A stretch of DNA of 64,000 bases from Gymnopus androsaceus JB14. Taxonomy: Eukaryota; Basidiomycota; Agaricomycetes; Agaricales; Omphalotaceae. The position numbers were made by a program, and so were the translations under genes. Every line of letters starts with the position of its first letter. Position 1 is the first letter of the stretch. Location: positions 62,001 through 126,000 of the forward strand of contig ML769432.1 in assembly GCA_009733575.1 (NCBI GenBank). Direction: 5' to 3'. Below are positions 20,635 to 31,232 of this stretch, one piece after another. The notes under the pieces are model-generated. The model had not been told where the DNA came from, made no database searches, and saw only the letters and a list, made by a program, of their open reading frames with translations.

Positions 20635-23600
20635 ATGCCTGCGGTTGCTACCTCTACCAAATCATCCCGGAGAAAGGAGAAACATCTAACCCCCGAGGAA
20701 TTGAAGGATATTGAGCAGAAGAGATTGAAAGGTGAGCTCCTGAACAATGATTTATGATTCTATAGCTAATTCATCTAATCTAGGTCTGGTATCTTGTGCA
20801 GAATGTCGGAGACTCAAGTTACGATGTGATAAAAAGGTAGTTGCACGAATGCAAAATCCATTCGACACTAAAGAATTATTAGGTCCCATGTTCCAGCTGT
20901 TGTCGCCGGGGATGTGAATCTATATGTCGTGCGTGTATAATACATTGAACGACATCCTTATAACTGATGCGTTTCCAGCTTGTGGAATCCTCGAAGCTGG
21001 CGTAGGAACCAGGTTCATTCTAGCATCTACAACCCAGTTGCACTCTAAAATCGCACTCATGTCATCCCGCATCAGAGCTTTAGGCATGTTTCATGACCCC
21101 CACAATGAGAATTTGAAGGTTAATCAGAGCTTTGTTAGAGGATGCTGTTGCCATATTCCAAGCTTCTGTATCATCAGAGAGACATCCGCTACTTGAAGAT
21201 GACCTTCTCAAGATCAAGTTTGGCTCAGAGGCTCTGCAGGAACCTGAGGATCCATCACAGGAAGGAGGATCAACGATACCTGGTGATGCATCTTCGTCCA
21301 ATCGTTCAGCCGATACGACGACTTTAGATGCATTTGGAACCTTGACCTTGGGAGAGGAAGGTGAGATGAGGTATTTCGGAAGGTCCGCAGGTAGTGAGAC
21401 GTTGATTTTGGTACGCAGCAGCGCTGTTTCCTGAGTTTAGAGCATAATTATTGAATCCGAATCACAGGCAGGTGAACGCTACGCTGACTCGAGCAGTGAT
21501 GAAGAGCAGGGATCAGACCACGCAGACGATACTCGAGACACATCCGAACGTATCCGCAGAGCTTCTGTTAGCTCACCTTTCACCATCGCATCCGACTCAC
21601 CTCAGCCGGACCTACTTCCGCTACCCATACATTGCCTTTTACCGACCAAGATAAAGACACTGTGCCTTCGGAAGTCTATGCTCTTGCCCTGGATAACGCC
21701 CCAGATGCCCATTCCCAATCCAGTTTGACAGTCACCGACCTTCTCAAACATCTTCCTCCCCGTTCCCGCGCCGATGCCCTCGCCCAGTCTTATATCGACC
21801 ATGCCTCCCTATTTTTCCGAGCAATGAAGAGAGATGAGTTGTTTGAGACCATACTTCCAACGATATACTCTTCCCTTTTATCTGGCATACCTGATGCCGC
21901 GGCCGACGGCTCCGTCCCACCGACGAGTCTGGACACGTCGGAATCACAACATCCTGATACAGGATCGGTATCAAATTCGAATCCCAGTCTACCTTCCCCT
22001 CATCTTCTCTCTACGATATTCTTCGTCTTCTCTCTCGGATCCTTCTTTGACTTGTCCTCCTCAGTCAAGAAATATGTCTCCGAGAGTGAATTGTGGTTCC
22101 AACTCGGGCGAAAGGCCTTGATATGCAGTCGGGGAATCATTGACATCCATCACCATCCTATCAAAACCTCCGTAGGTGAGAACACACCCTCACCAGGACG
22201 CCAGCTTTCAGATGATGAGATGCACGGACACGATGCTTTTGGTTCTAAGGACCGGGTGACGTTTGCGGCTCCGCCATCCTCCGTGGAAGATACCATTCGG
22301 GCGTTGGGCCTGATGGCTACGTATTGCAGTATGTCTGGAAAGAAATACGCGAGGGATAGTGCGTGGTGTGGGATGAGTCTGGCTGCCAAGATAGCACAGG
22401 GCAGTGGAATGCGTATGTGATGCATTCATGGAGATTGCTTATTCTGGAATCTAAATGTACTCTAGATCGTGACCCAGCTCGATGGCATATGGATCCAACA
22501 ACGGTAGCAGAGGAGACGAGCGTTATGGTGGGAAGTGTGTACGGCGGATATAAGTCATGTCAGTTTTCACTCAAGCTTCATTAACTTTTGGTCTGACTTT
22601 ATTTCTCCTTTATAGAGTGTTGCACTTGGACGACCTCCTTCAATCCACCTATCATTCGTCGATTGCGAGTTCCCCACAGATGAAGAAGCGACGTTGAGTG
22701 ATACAGGTGAGGAGGTCATGGGATGTAAGTCACTTTGTTCTGTTGCGTGTTTTGTACTGACCGTCGGTCTTGAATGATAGTTTGGCGCATGAAGTATACC
22801 TTTGCAATGAAGAGCTTCACGCCTGTTATTAGCACCACCCTTACAGCCAAATCACCTACGTATTCTACAATCATGGATTTGGATCGTAAGGTTGGTGAGA
22901 GATTCAAATTTTCTCTTTGACGAACCTCATTGACATGGCTATGGATTTAGATTCGGGAGCTTACCCTACCTCCTGGATTCAAACCCTACGTCAGTTTACA
23001 TGAAGACGGCGAGGAAATCTACCATAACAGCCATCTGGCGCTGCGGGATTTTTATGCTAGTCAACATCGTACTGTCAGTGAGTATCGAGTCCTGGCTTGC
23101 CTTGGCCTGCTCACCCTCATCATTCTCTCCCCCATACAGCAATGCTTTACCTCCATCGCTCGTTTTTCGCCCATGCCATGCTCACCCACCCGTCGAATCC
23201 CCTGATGTCTCCTTTTGCGCCATCGTTCTTAGCTGCATACCGTGCAGCGTCCGTCATTATCAAAGCTGCCATTCACTTTTATGACCGGTGTCCAGCAGTG
23301 GTACCTAGAGTGTGGTTCTTGACGTACCATGTGTTTAGTGCAGCGGTAAGTTGGTCGTCGTATATAATCTTGCGCAACGATTGTGCTGACTAGTTCATCT
23401 ACTAGGTGACTGTCGGAACTGTCGTCAAACGGTCTCCCAACTCTAGCATCGCCAGGAGCGCGTTGATCGACTTAGGTCAAGCTTTGGATCTGTTTGAAAA
23501 ATGCGCGAATTCATCTTCACGGAATCGGATCGCTTGTGTGAGTTACTGTTTCTTTCACTATAGGCTACCTAGAACTCTGATATATTTCAATACAGGCACT

Positions 23601-25258
23601 GCTCCGAAAACTTAAAGAACAAGCCGACCGCGCGTATACAGACTATCTCACAAATTCAAAAGACTCTATTTCCACATCCACATCGGGCCAAACAGCTTCA
23701 TCTGCAACAACTCCCTCTTCCGCCCACTCAAACACGTCAGCATCGGCGGACAAGCCTCAGACGCAGCTGGACATGTCTTTGTTTTCCGACGAGCCACAGT
23801 TCGGTACCGACGACGAAAGTTTGGCGATGTGGGGCGGTCAGACGCGACTCTTGAATGGACTTGGAAAAAAGACCAAGGGGAAAGATTCACTGCGACATAA
23901 TAGTAGACGAAGCTTGAGTGCGGGATCTCCGAGTTCCAGCGCCGACTCTCCCTCGACGACACTGTCTGCAGCAGCACCTTTACCGCCCCAACCAGTCTCA
24001 GCTTCGCAACAGTGTCAGCAATATCCCTCTTCCTCTCGAGTGAACGCAGATGTCGGTAACACCGACGCTAGTTCCTCCTCCCTTCCTCAACACTCATGGC
24101 ACGATGTTATGGATGCCCAAATGAACTTTGACACAAACCTTGATCTACCATCGATGAATGCGCTGAACTCGATGTTTCCAATCTCATCGTTATCATCGAT
24201 GCAGATGCCTCCTCAGCCGACATCAACGGACGTCACTATGACTGAAGCACCTTTGTCCAGCTTTAACAATGTTGACTTTGGATTCAGGCTCGGTGAGCTT
24301 GGATTTGGAGCGGGGACGACAGGGAGTCGAGGGTTGCTTATGGACATGGCGATGGAAGATATTGGTCCCGTCGCGTCCCTAGGAGGCTCCAGTTCAAGCT
24401 CAAGCTATGATCGTGCTTTCGACTCCGCGTCTAATAGCAAAGCGTCTGACGATCTGATGGAATATCTGAGTGGTACTGCTGAAGCGGCGTCAGTACCCTT
24501 TCCTAGTGGAGGAGTGTTGCCGTTCGGATCGTTGCGGGGAGGTAGTACAAACGCCATCATCTCTTCGTCCTTCATGGGTACCGACAGCCAATAACAACAA
24601 CCTCTTTGATTTTGGACAAGAGCAGCTGGGTCCCTTGGGAGGTGCAAGTTCAAATAGACAAGGTGGAAGTAACGAACCCGATTCTAGCATATCAGAGCTG
24701 TACAGTCGATTCTTGGGCTACCTTGCTTCCAAGCAGCAACAACAACATACGCAATCCTATCAGTTATCTGCTTCAGCTGTTCCGCCTGCTTCAGTGTCAC
24801 CACTTGCGTCGATCTTCTCATCCGGTTCAACGCAAAACTGGACACAGGCGCACTCTGTTTCTCCGCCCTGCTGCTGCTTTGGCCCGTGGAGCTCCGAGTG
24901 AGGATGACTATCACTTGTTTTTCGAGTCCTTGGTCGGGGCTAGGCTTGGAGGTGGGGGCGAGGTTGGAATGAACTCTACTCAAACCTTGAGCACAATGCC
25001 AGTCAACGGTCAGGGTGACAAGGTCACGAATAATATGGGGTCCAGTTCTCCGTGGAATGCAGATATGAGCATGGGGTCATATACGGATGCTAGCTGGGCG
25101 GGTTTTATGCATGATTTATCTACATCTGGGTCAGGGAGCGCAACCAAATTAATTGGTATGTTTTTGTATGATTTACATTTATCCATCTGCCTAGGAACAT
25201 TGTTGTACTACTTGTTTTTTCTTCATACTAACATCCTAAACGTTAGTTTGCCTTTGAT
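20635..25258 (+). CDS. Zn(II)2Cys6 fungal transcription factor, several frameshifts
   Basis: Nuclear DNA-binding regulator. First exons 20635-20731, 20784-20836, 20883-20928 and 20979-21083 give SCAECRRLKLRCDKK and VPCSSCCRRGCESIC, the six-cysteine binuclear zinc cluster, followed by a coiled-coil-like SKIALMSSRIRALEDAVAIF linker. Then come an acidic segment, a fungal-specific regulatory domain (ALAQSYIDHASLFFRAMKRDE; HRSFFAHAMLTHPSNPL; YDRCPAVVPRVWFLTYHVF), and a long Ser/Gln/Asn-rich C-terminus ending near ADMSMGSYTDASWAGFMHDL. The intron at 21084-21138 is GC-AG. The frame shifts near 21630, 24590 and 24875 without good splice sites, so either the assembly has indels there or the copy is decaying. 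Target genes unknown. The 3' end is tentative. Confidence 0.8.
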
Positions 25259-25299
25259 TATGTACTTCCAATATGCTGCGTTACTCGCATGATACGCTT

Positions 25300-26219
25300 T
25301 GACATTTCCGAAAATGAAAGTGCTTCAATCTAAAAACCACTCGCGCCTAAGTTTCACTACTGATACGAGACTATTTCTAACGGAAAATAATAGGCTTCTA
25401 TCAGAAAGAGTAAGTAGATGAGAGTGGTGAAAAATTAAAATTAAAAAACTAATTCGGACGTCCATCTCGCATGGAAAGGAAAGGCCAAATCATCGAAATG
25501 ATTGTTATACAGTTCTCGGTGTAAATCCTAAGGATCACAGGGACTCGGAGCCTTGTGATCGTCAATCTCCAATTTCACATTGAGCTGCTTCAGCTTTAGT
25601 CAACAAGGTTGATGACCGTCGACCATACTTACAACTTGAGCCTGCCACCCGAAAACTCGCGCTACATAACCGACGAGGAATTCACTAATTCATCTTGAAT
25701 ACTAACATATAATATCCTGTAAACGGTACTGCTTAAAACAAGACATAACAATAGGTAAAGCGCAGAAAGAGATGTAGCGAGAGGTAGCGAGCCTGTTGAC
25801 TGTTAGTTTTGAACGGTCAGTATTTTTCCTCTCCCTCGTTGTGTTCTCTGACTATATGTCACGGTGCAATCTCAACTCCACCACCACACCATCACGGTCT
25901 CATGATCTGAGCTGTGAGGTGATATCTGTGTCAATGTTCATTTGTGTTCATCATTGAAGAGTTCTATGTGTATCTAATCTACACTGCCACTAATAAATTA
26001 TTGCCATATTGGGCGCCATTGTTCTCTGTTCTCGTTCAAAAAAAAAAGTAGACACCCATATACGGCACGAGAGACACGGTTGTACTATGCTTATGAGAGG
26101 CTCTATCGACATCTATTTCCACAGATACCCATTGCTTTCTCGGTGATGAAGAGGCATCTCCCTCCAAAATGAACTGATGCTCCGCCGTTGCGTCCAGAGT
26201 CTGTGGAGAGTCTGAAGAT
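25300..26219. other. intergenic between convergent genes
   Basis: AT-rich, with an A run at 26038-26048. No open frame with recognisable motifs. Confidence 0.5.
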
Positions 26220-27715
26220 TCAGATCGCGGTGGCTCCTGCTGAAAGACTATACGTTAGCTCCTCAGGCAGAGTTACAGACAAAACACGAACATTTAATGA
26301 AGTGAGAGCAGTCATCTGCACTCTCATATCATCCATACCAACGGCTATCATGCGAACAGCAAGATGCGTTTCGAGAGTGGTGATATTCGTAGAGATCGCG
26401 AGACCGGCCTGTAAACTTTCTTAATAGGTCATTCTTCTTGTATCCGAGGATCGCATACCTCGAATGTACTCGTCGCATGTTGGACTTGACGTTGAAGGCT
26501 TCAAGATTATCGCTGTTTCTCTTGGCGAACGGGACTAGGCGTAATCCATGCCTTTTTCTAAGTTTCAGTACTGTCTTTTGGACGTCTTGAAGATTTCTGA
26601 AAGGAAGTGAATCAGCCCGCGCTCGGCGCTCAGGCCTTGGTAGAAGAACGTACTGAAAAAGGCCCTCCACGTCTCTTCGTAATTCCTCGTTTTCCTGATC
26701 TATAGGGGACTTCTGCACCTTCCGTACTACCATACGAAAGTACTCCCTCACGTCATGTAGGATCTTAGCTATCAGCTGCTTGTTGCTTCGGAGAGTCTGT
26801 TGAAGAGCGAAAGAGTCTCAGAGAAATGCAAGAGCTTAGACTAGCACTGAGCTGACCATACCTGTATGGTAGTACAAATCTCATTAAACCCAGCCGCTAT
26901 GGCTTTAAGCGTTCCAAGAACAGGAACATTATCGCACAAGACAGATAAAGCACTGCTAATACTGGAAGCAATCGCGAGCGCATCTTCCGTTCGGCCGAGC
27001 CTTGGGATAGAGGAATATCACGGCTGTTGATTTGAGATACGCTCTAAGTTACTAACCAATATGCGCGTAAACAATGGATGAACATGATCACTTACCATCG
27101 CGAAAGAGTATATATTCTCCACTTGCGTTCGCAACATTTCCAGATCTTTGGTGATAGCCTTTTGCTTGGACTTCAGTGAACGCCAGGAACTCGGACATTG
27201 TGACATTATTTTCAATGTACTCGACGGTCTGCTGGAGCATGCTAAGCACAGAAAACATTAGTTTATTGTAACTAGAAAGTTCTAGAAAGTAATTATACGC
27301 ACTCTGTCATACTCAGAATGAACGTTCCCACTAAAACTCCATCCTTCTGAACTATCCGCTTATCGATATCCTGCAGATTCGAGATTCGCTAATGTCCAAG
27401 CGCTATCTATCATGTTATAGATGTCGTCTAACATTCGTCGATGTTCGTTTGCAGGGACAATATTATCCTGTACGCAGATGTGGTCGTCAGTACAGTTATC
27501 ACTTCCGAAGATATGAGCCTTACACTGTTCAAAGCCTTCAGTCGATCCAATAGTATCCTCGTACGATCCGTTGGTTCCACCGTCAAAGTAGTCCTACTAC
27601 TACTACTACTACGTCCTGTTGGTATCAACAAATCATCCAAGGATGTAGTAGAATTCTGTTGGCTGTATAGAGCGCTTGAACGTGAACGGCGTAATCGGAA
27701 CATAGAGTTCGACAT
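26220..27715 (-). CDS. protein with MLKL/HeLo-like helical N-terminal domain
   Basis: Starts at MSNSMFRLRRSRSSALYSQ (27715) and reads through several exons on the minus strand to TGA at 26220. A Ser-rich head contains a run coded by a TAC/AGT triplet repeat near 27592. The middle exon EDALAIASSISSALSVLCDN and VPVLGTLKAIAAGFNEICTTIQ (about 26880-27000) matches the start of the four-helix domain seen in fungal NLR-type and kinase proteins and in MLKL-NTD models. LLPRPERRARADSLPFRNLQ and LVPFAKRNSDNLEAFN continue it, and LQAGLAISTNITTLETHLAV (26329-26420) is the usual follow-on motif. No kinase or NACHT domain follows, so it is a stand-alone version. A role in regulated cell death is inference only. 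Confidence 0.6.
27592..27613. repeat. CTA triplet microsatellite in coding sequence
   Basis: About six tandem CTA triplets at 27595-27612 code for a serine run in the minus-strand protein. Likely length-variable. Confidence 0.7.
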
Positions 27716-27719
27716 GGAT

Positions 27720-28240
27720 GAAGCAATTGTCTGTAGAGGATGCTTGAGTATTGGGTGGATAGGTTAAGAGTGCAGGCAGGGATTTAGGACAGTAAATGGG
27801 ACGGAGAGTTGAATAGCTGTGAAATAGGTGTAGAGCGCAATGGCCTGATGATTGACAGAAATTCACGCTATATTTGACAGTAAGGGATCAAATCGAGCCC
27901 AGAGCCCAATATAGGTAGGTCAGATTCACTGGTAATAAGAGACCAGGCATTTAAACAGATTTGAACCCACAAGCTGCGCCGCCGGAAGAAAGCGGGAGCA
28001 ACAGTCGTGGGAACCCTCCGCTCCGTCCATTCCTGGTCAAAGCGTAATTTACGGACCTCGTTCTCATCTGTATTTACAAGGGATTGGTTTTACAAATGCA
28101 GACAATATTATTATTATTAAGTGCGTTAACCTCTTTTTCGGATCGAGCTCGTTCAGCTTGATCCTCCTGCAAACCTGCAGTATATAACGTATAAATAAAG
28201 TCAGTGTAGTACTTGGGGTAAGTGAATGATGTATGAGGTA
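27720..28240. other. intergenic, no gene recognised
   Basis: Upstream region of the helical-domain gene and 3' flank of the protease gene. Nothing further seen. Confidence 0.5.
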
Positions 28241-28244
28241 ATGT

Positions 28245-30509
28245 TCATGACAATCCCAATGCCTTCCTCATCGCCTGATAATTTGGTGACCAACTCCTGT
28301 TACTGGGTCCCATCCTTCGATGGCCTGGAAACCATCGGTTCCACATCCTGTAGAACAAGGTGAGATGGTAGAGAGTAATGAAAATTCAAAATACGAACCC
28401 GGATTGTTTCCTGCTGTTATGTCATTGAACGCTTCAGGGTGCGCATAGATCCATGGGTTCATGAATCCTAGAGGAGGTCTTCCATTTGACATCAACTCAT
28501 CATTCAGCAGTGCCACAACAGCAGCGAAGATTGGCGAGCTGGCGCTGGTCCCGGCAACTCCTGTGACCTGACCGGACTGGATAATCTGGATGAAATTTCC
28601 CATCGCAGACACGTCAGGAAAACCTCTTCCCGTGCGGTTGTAGAGACCCTTGTAGAGATCGGGACCTATGGCATCGAGGTAAGTTGCCACGGCTTTTTGT
28701 TCTAAAGAAGACAACAAGTAAGTCATAGTCATGGAAAGAAGATATTTCGGCACCTACGCCACGACGGTTGACCGAAATAATTAGAAAATCCTCCTGCAGA
28801 GAGGTCCGCACCCTCTTCCGGGATGTATTGGGTAGCACCCACTAAAGTGGCACTGAAGAAAAATCAGACGATTAGGCTCAAGCAGCATAACAATGGCACC
28901 TACTAAGGACAGGTGGGCCATGCAGCCAAAAATGCTTTGCCATCACAAGAATCATCACCAGGAGACGAAGCGACTCCTCCGTCACCTGTAGCGTAGAGGA
29001 TGGTTACTCCACGGGCAGTAAGCTTCATGAAAGCGTCACACATGGCGCTGTAAAGTGATTAGTACCTTTGTGTTGGAAGTAGTAGTTATATCATCCACTC
29101 ACAAGGTCAAGGGTATCGACAGTCCGCTCTCATCCCCAACAGCACCATAACTAGTCGTGAAAACCAATGGGGGATTTGTCTCCGCTAGTAGGTCGTTGAT
29201 GATATCCAGGAAACCGCCATCGTCGCCATCGTGAGTATCATCACCGATGTCGATGAAGCTCTCAGGGATGCCGTTTGCAAGACCGATTGTGTATTGGATG
29301 TCAAGGTTCTATGGAGATTGTGAGCGAGGATAATGAAGCAAAGAAGGCATTAAACTTACGGCTTCTGTCCCAGCGTCGGAGAGAGTCTGGTTGTTATTCC
29401 CATCGTCGAAAAGCTGGGTGGCAAACGTTGTATCGGAAGGCATATCTGGCCTGAAAAGTTTGAGGAAAGACACTAAATCGTCCTATACAAGCATAAACAA
29501 GGGGTTCCTTTGAACAAATAATAAATAAATAGAATACAAACCTTATTAGCATTCTGCCCTCCAAATGCAGAAACACCGATGGTGCTATTTGTCTTTGAAC
29601 TAACGGGAGTCGTAGGCATCCCTGTGAGGTCCTCAGCACTAGTTCATTTCTATAGATAGAAAGTTTACCATAAAGGCTGGCCAAGCAAGCAGGCGTGACC
29701 GTATCGTTGCAGTTTGAATAAGCAGCAGTAGAGGTTGGAGCATACGAACTTGAGCTTGAGGATGCCTTCGCCGAAGATCCTTTGCGATGTCCGCTAATAG
29801 AGACAATTCGACCCCCAGGTGAGTGGTAAAATCTACGAAAGCACCAACAGTCAGATGAATAATCAGTGCAATCAAGAAACTTAACCCACGAAGTAGCAGG
29901 ATGAATGGCGCGGATATATTCCTTCAGATCATCCGGAATGCTATATTCCAAAGTCCGTATGAGTTGCTTGCCGGTAGCAGTATATTCGTAAACATTGTAA
30001 GTTGTACTAAGCATCGCATTGGCGGTTCCAACGGAGATATTCATTGTCAACCAGTCTCCCGATATGGTACTTGACTGCGCTTCCACGTTATACGATGAAA
30101 GCCACTTTCGGACGGAGTGAAGAGCGTCTCTTGTTGGTGAGGCATAGTACTGAATCTGTAGCAACGCCGACGACGACGGATGATAGACAATCATTAACAA
30201 TATCAAGCATAAAAATTGGTTTCCACTCACATCTTCCCTAGACAACCATTGCCCATAATTTTCATGTTCGGGATCACTAGCTGTGGTCAGCGCGTCCTCG
30301 AGACCCGTACGATTCCCCATGGTAAGACTAATTCGCATCGTAATCATGGAATCTAAACTTGCGGCACTAATTTGGGTGTATCCATTTGGCACCGAGCTAC
30401 GACGCTCATGCACGGTCATTGTTCGGGCGCCTACAGACGCGCCATAGCTGGCAGCCGCAAGAGATAGTAGCTGGAGTACATGCCAGGTGCTCGACGAGAA
30501 GGCGATCAT
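28245..30509 (-). CDS. S53 sedolisin protease (tripeptidyl-peptidase-like), C-terminal frameshift
   Basis: Secreted acid serine peptidase made as a proenzyme. ATG at 30509 opens a signal peptide (MIAFSSSTWHVLQLLSLAAA), followed by the pro-domain (TMGNRTGLEDALTTASDPEHENYGQWLSREDI, in two pieces across an intron at about 30230). The catalytic domain shows TEANLDIQY (Glu and Asp of the triad, about 29300-29360), ATGDGGVASSPGDDSCDG, GFPDVSAMG and GTSASSPIFAAVVALLNDE (nucleophile Ser). FNDITAGNNPG and GWDPVTGVG are the C-terminal calcium-site motifs. After GVG the frame ends at once (HQIIRR, stop at 28268), while a -1 shift gives PNYQAMRKALGLS and a stop at 28245, the normal family ending. One base is therefore probably missing near 28285. 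Many short introns. Likely role: extracellular protein degradation. Confidence 0.9.
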
Positions 30510-30519
30510 GCCAAAGGGC

Positions 30520-31232
30520 AAGCAGCGTTTAAAGAATAGAAAAAAAGAAGGTAAGGAAGAAAAGTGAAGTAAAGAAATCGAAAATTAGAGATGATTTAAG
30601 TATTCTGAAACTGAGCGCCCAAACACTTAAAACACCGCGTGCACTGAGTCTTGGTGACAACGTGCTGTGCACGAGGAGATACTTCATGATTTCATCATGC
30701 CAAGCAACAAAGTTCAAGTTGAAGGCTGAACCGGGCGCCGAAGTGAGGCCATGATACCCATGCACAAGAATGGTCGATTTTCCGATGTTTCTTCAAAAGA
30801 TCAAGGAATTGGTGCTCGAGACATACATTATTCGTCCGATAATTGCTTCACCTTCAACCGTTTATCGAGTTTGTGCAATGGTCAAAAGTCAATAATACAT
30901 TGACATTAATATGAGTGAATGGTGAGTAACTGGGCAACACGTTGAAATAGACAAGGCCAACCTATGTCCACCTGTGCCAGAAACCCATTCAACCACCATT
31001 CTTCGATTATGCTTTTAGGTTCGATGTCAATAGAATCGATTGGAGAAGTAGTAAAATACCCCGTTGGTTGCCTTTTCCCGACTCGGGTGGAAGTTTTGCA
31101 AGCCTACCACAATCAAGGCGAGAGTGAAATAGAACAGCAGAAAGAACACAAGTAATACAGTATGCATTTTAGTTGAAGAGCAGAGAATTGCTTAAGCGTC
31201 CCTATGCTCCACAGCGAGAGAAGCCTAAGAGC
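30520..31232. other. intergenic with a segment duplicated at 34.8 kb
   Basis: About 90 bases at 30920-31010 resemble 34800-34890; both contain CCTGTGCCAGAAACCCATT. On the minus strand 31165-31000 starts MHTVLLVFFLLFYFTLALIV, a possible membrane or signal segment, but the frame breaks; a gene remnant is possible. Confidence 0.45.

Noticed and set aside
24470..24901. A separate gene downstream of the Zn2Cys6 factor
   Set aside because: It continues the Ser/Gln-rich C-terminus in a shifted frame and has no start context of its own.
30519..30521. TTG as start of the sedolisin
   Set aside because: The ATG at 30509 directly precedes a good signal peptide; nuclear fungal genes normally use ATG.
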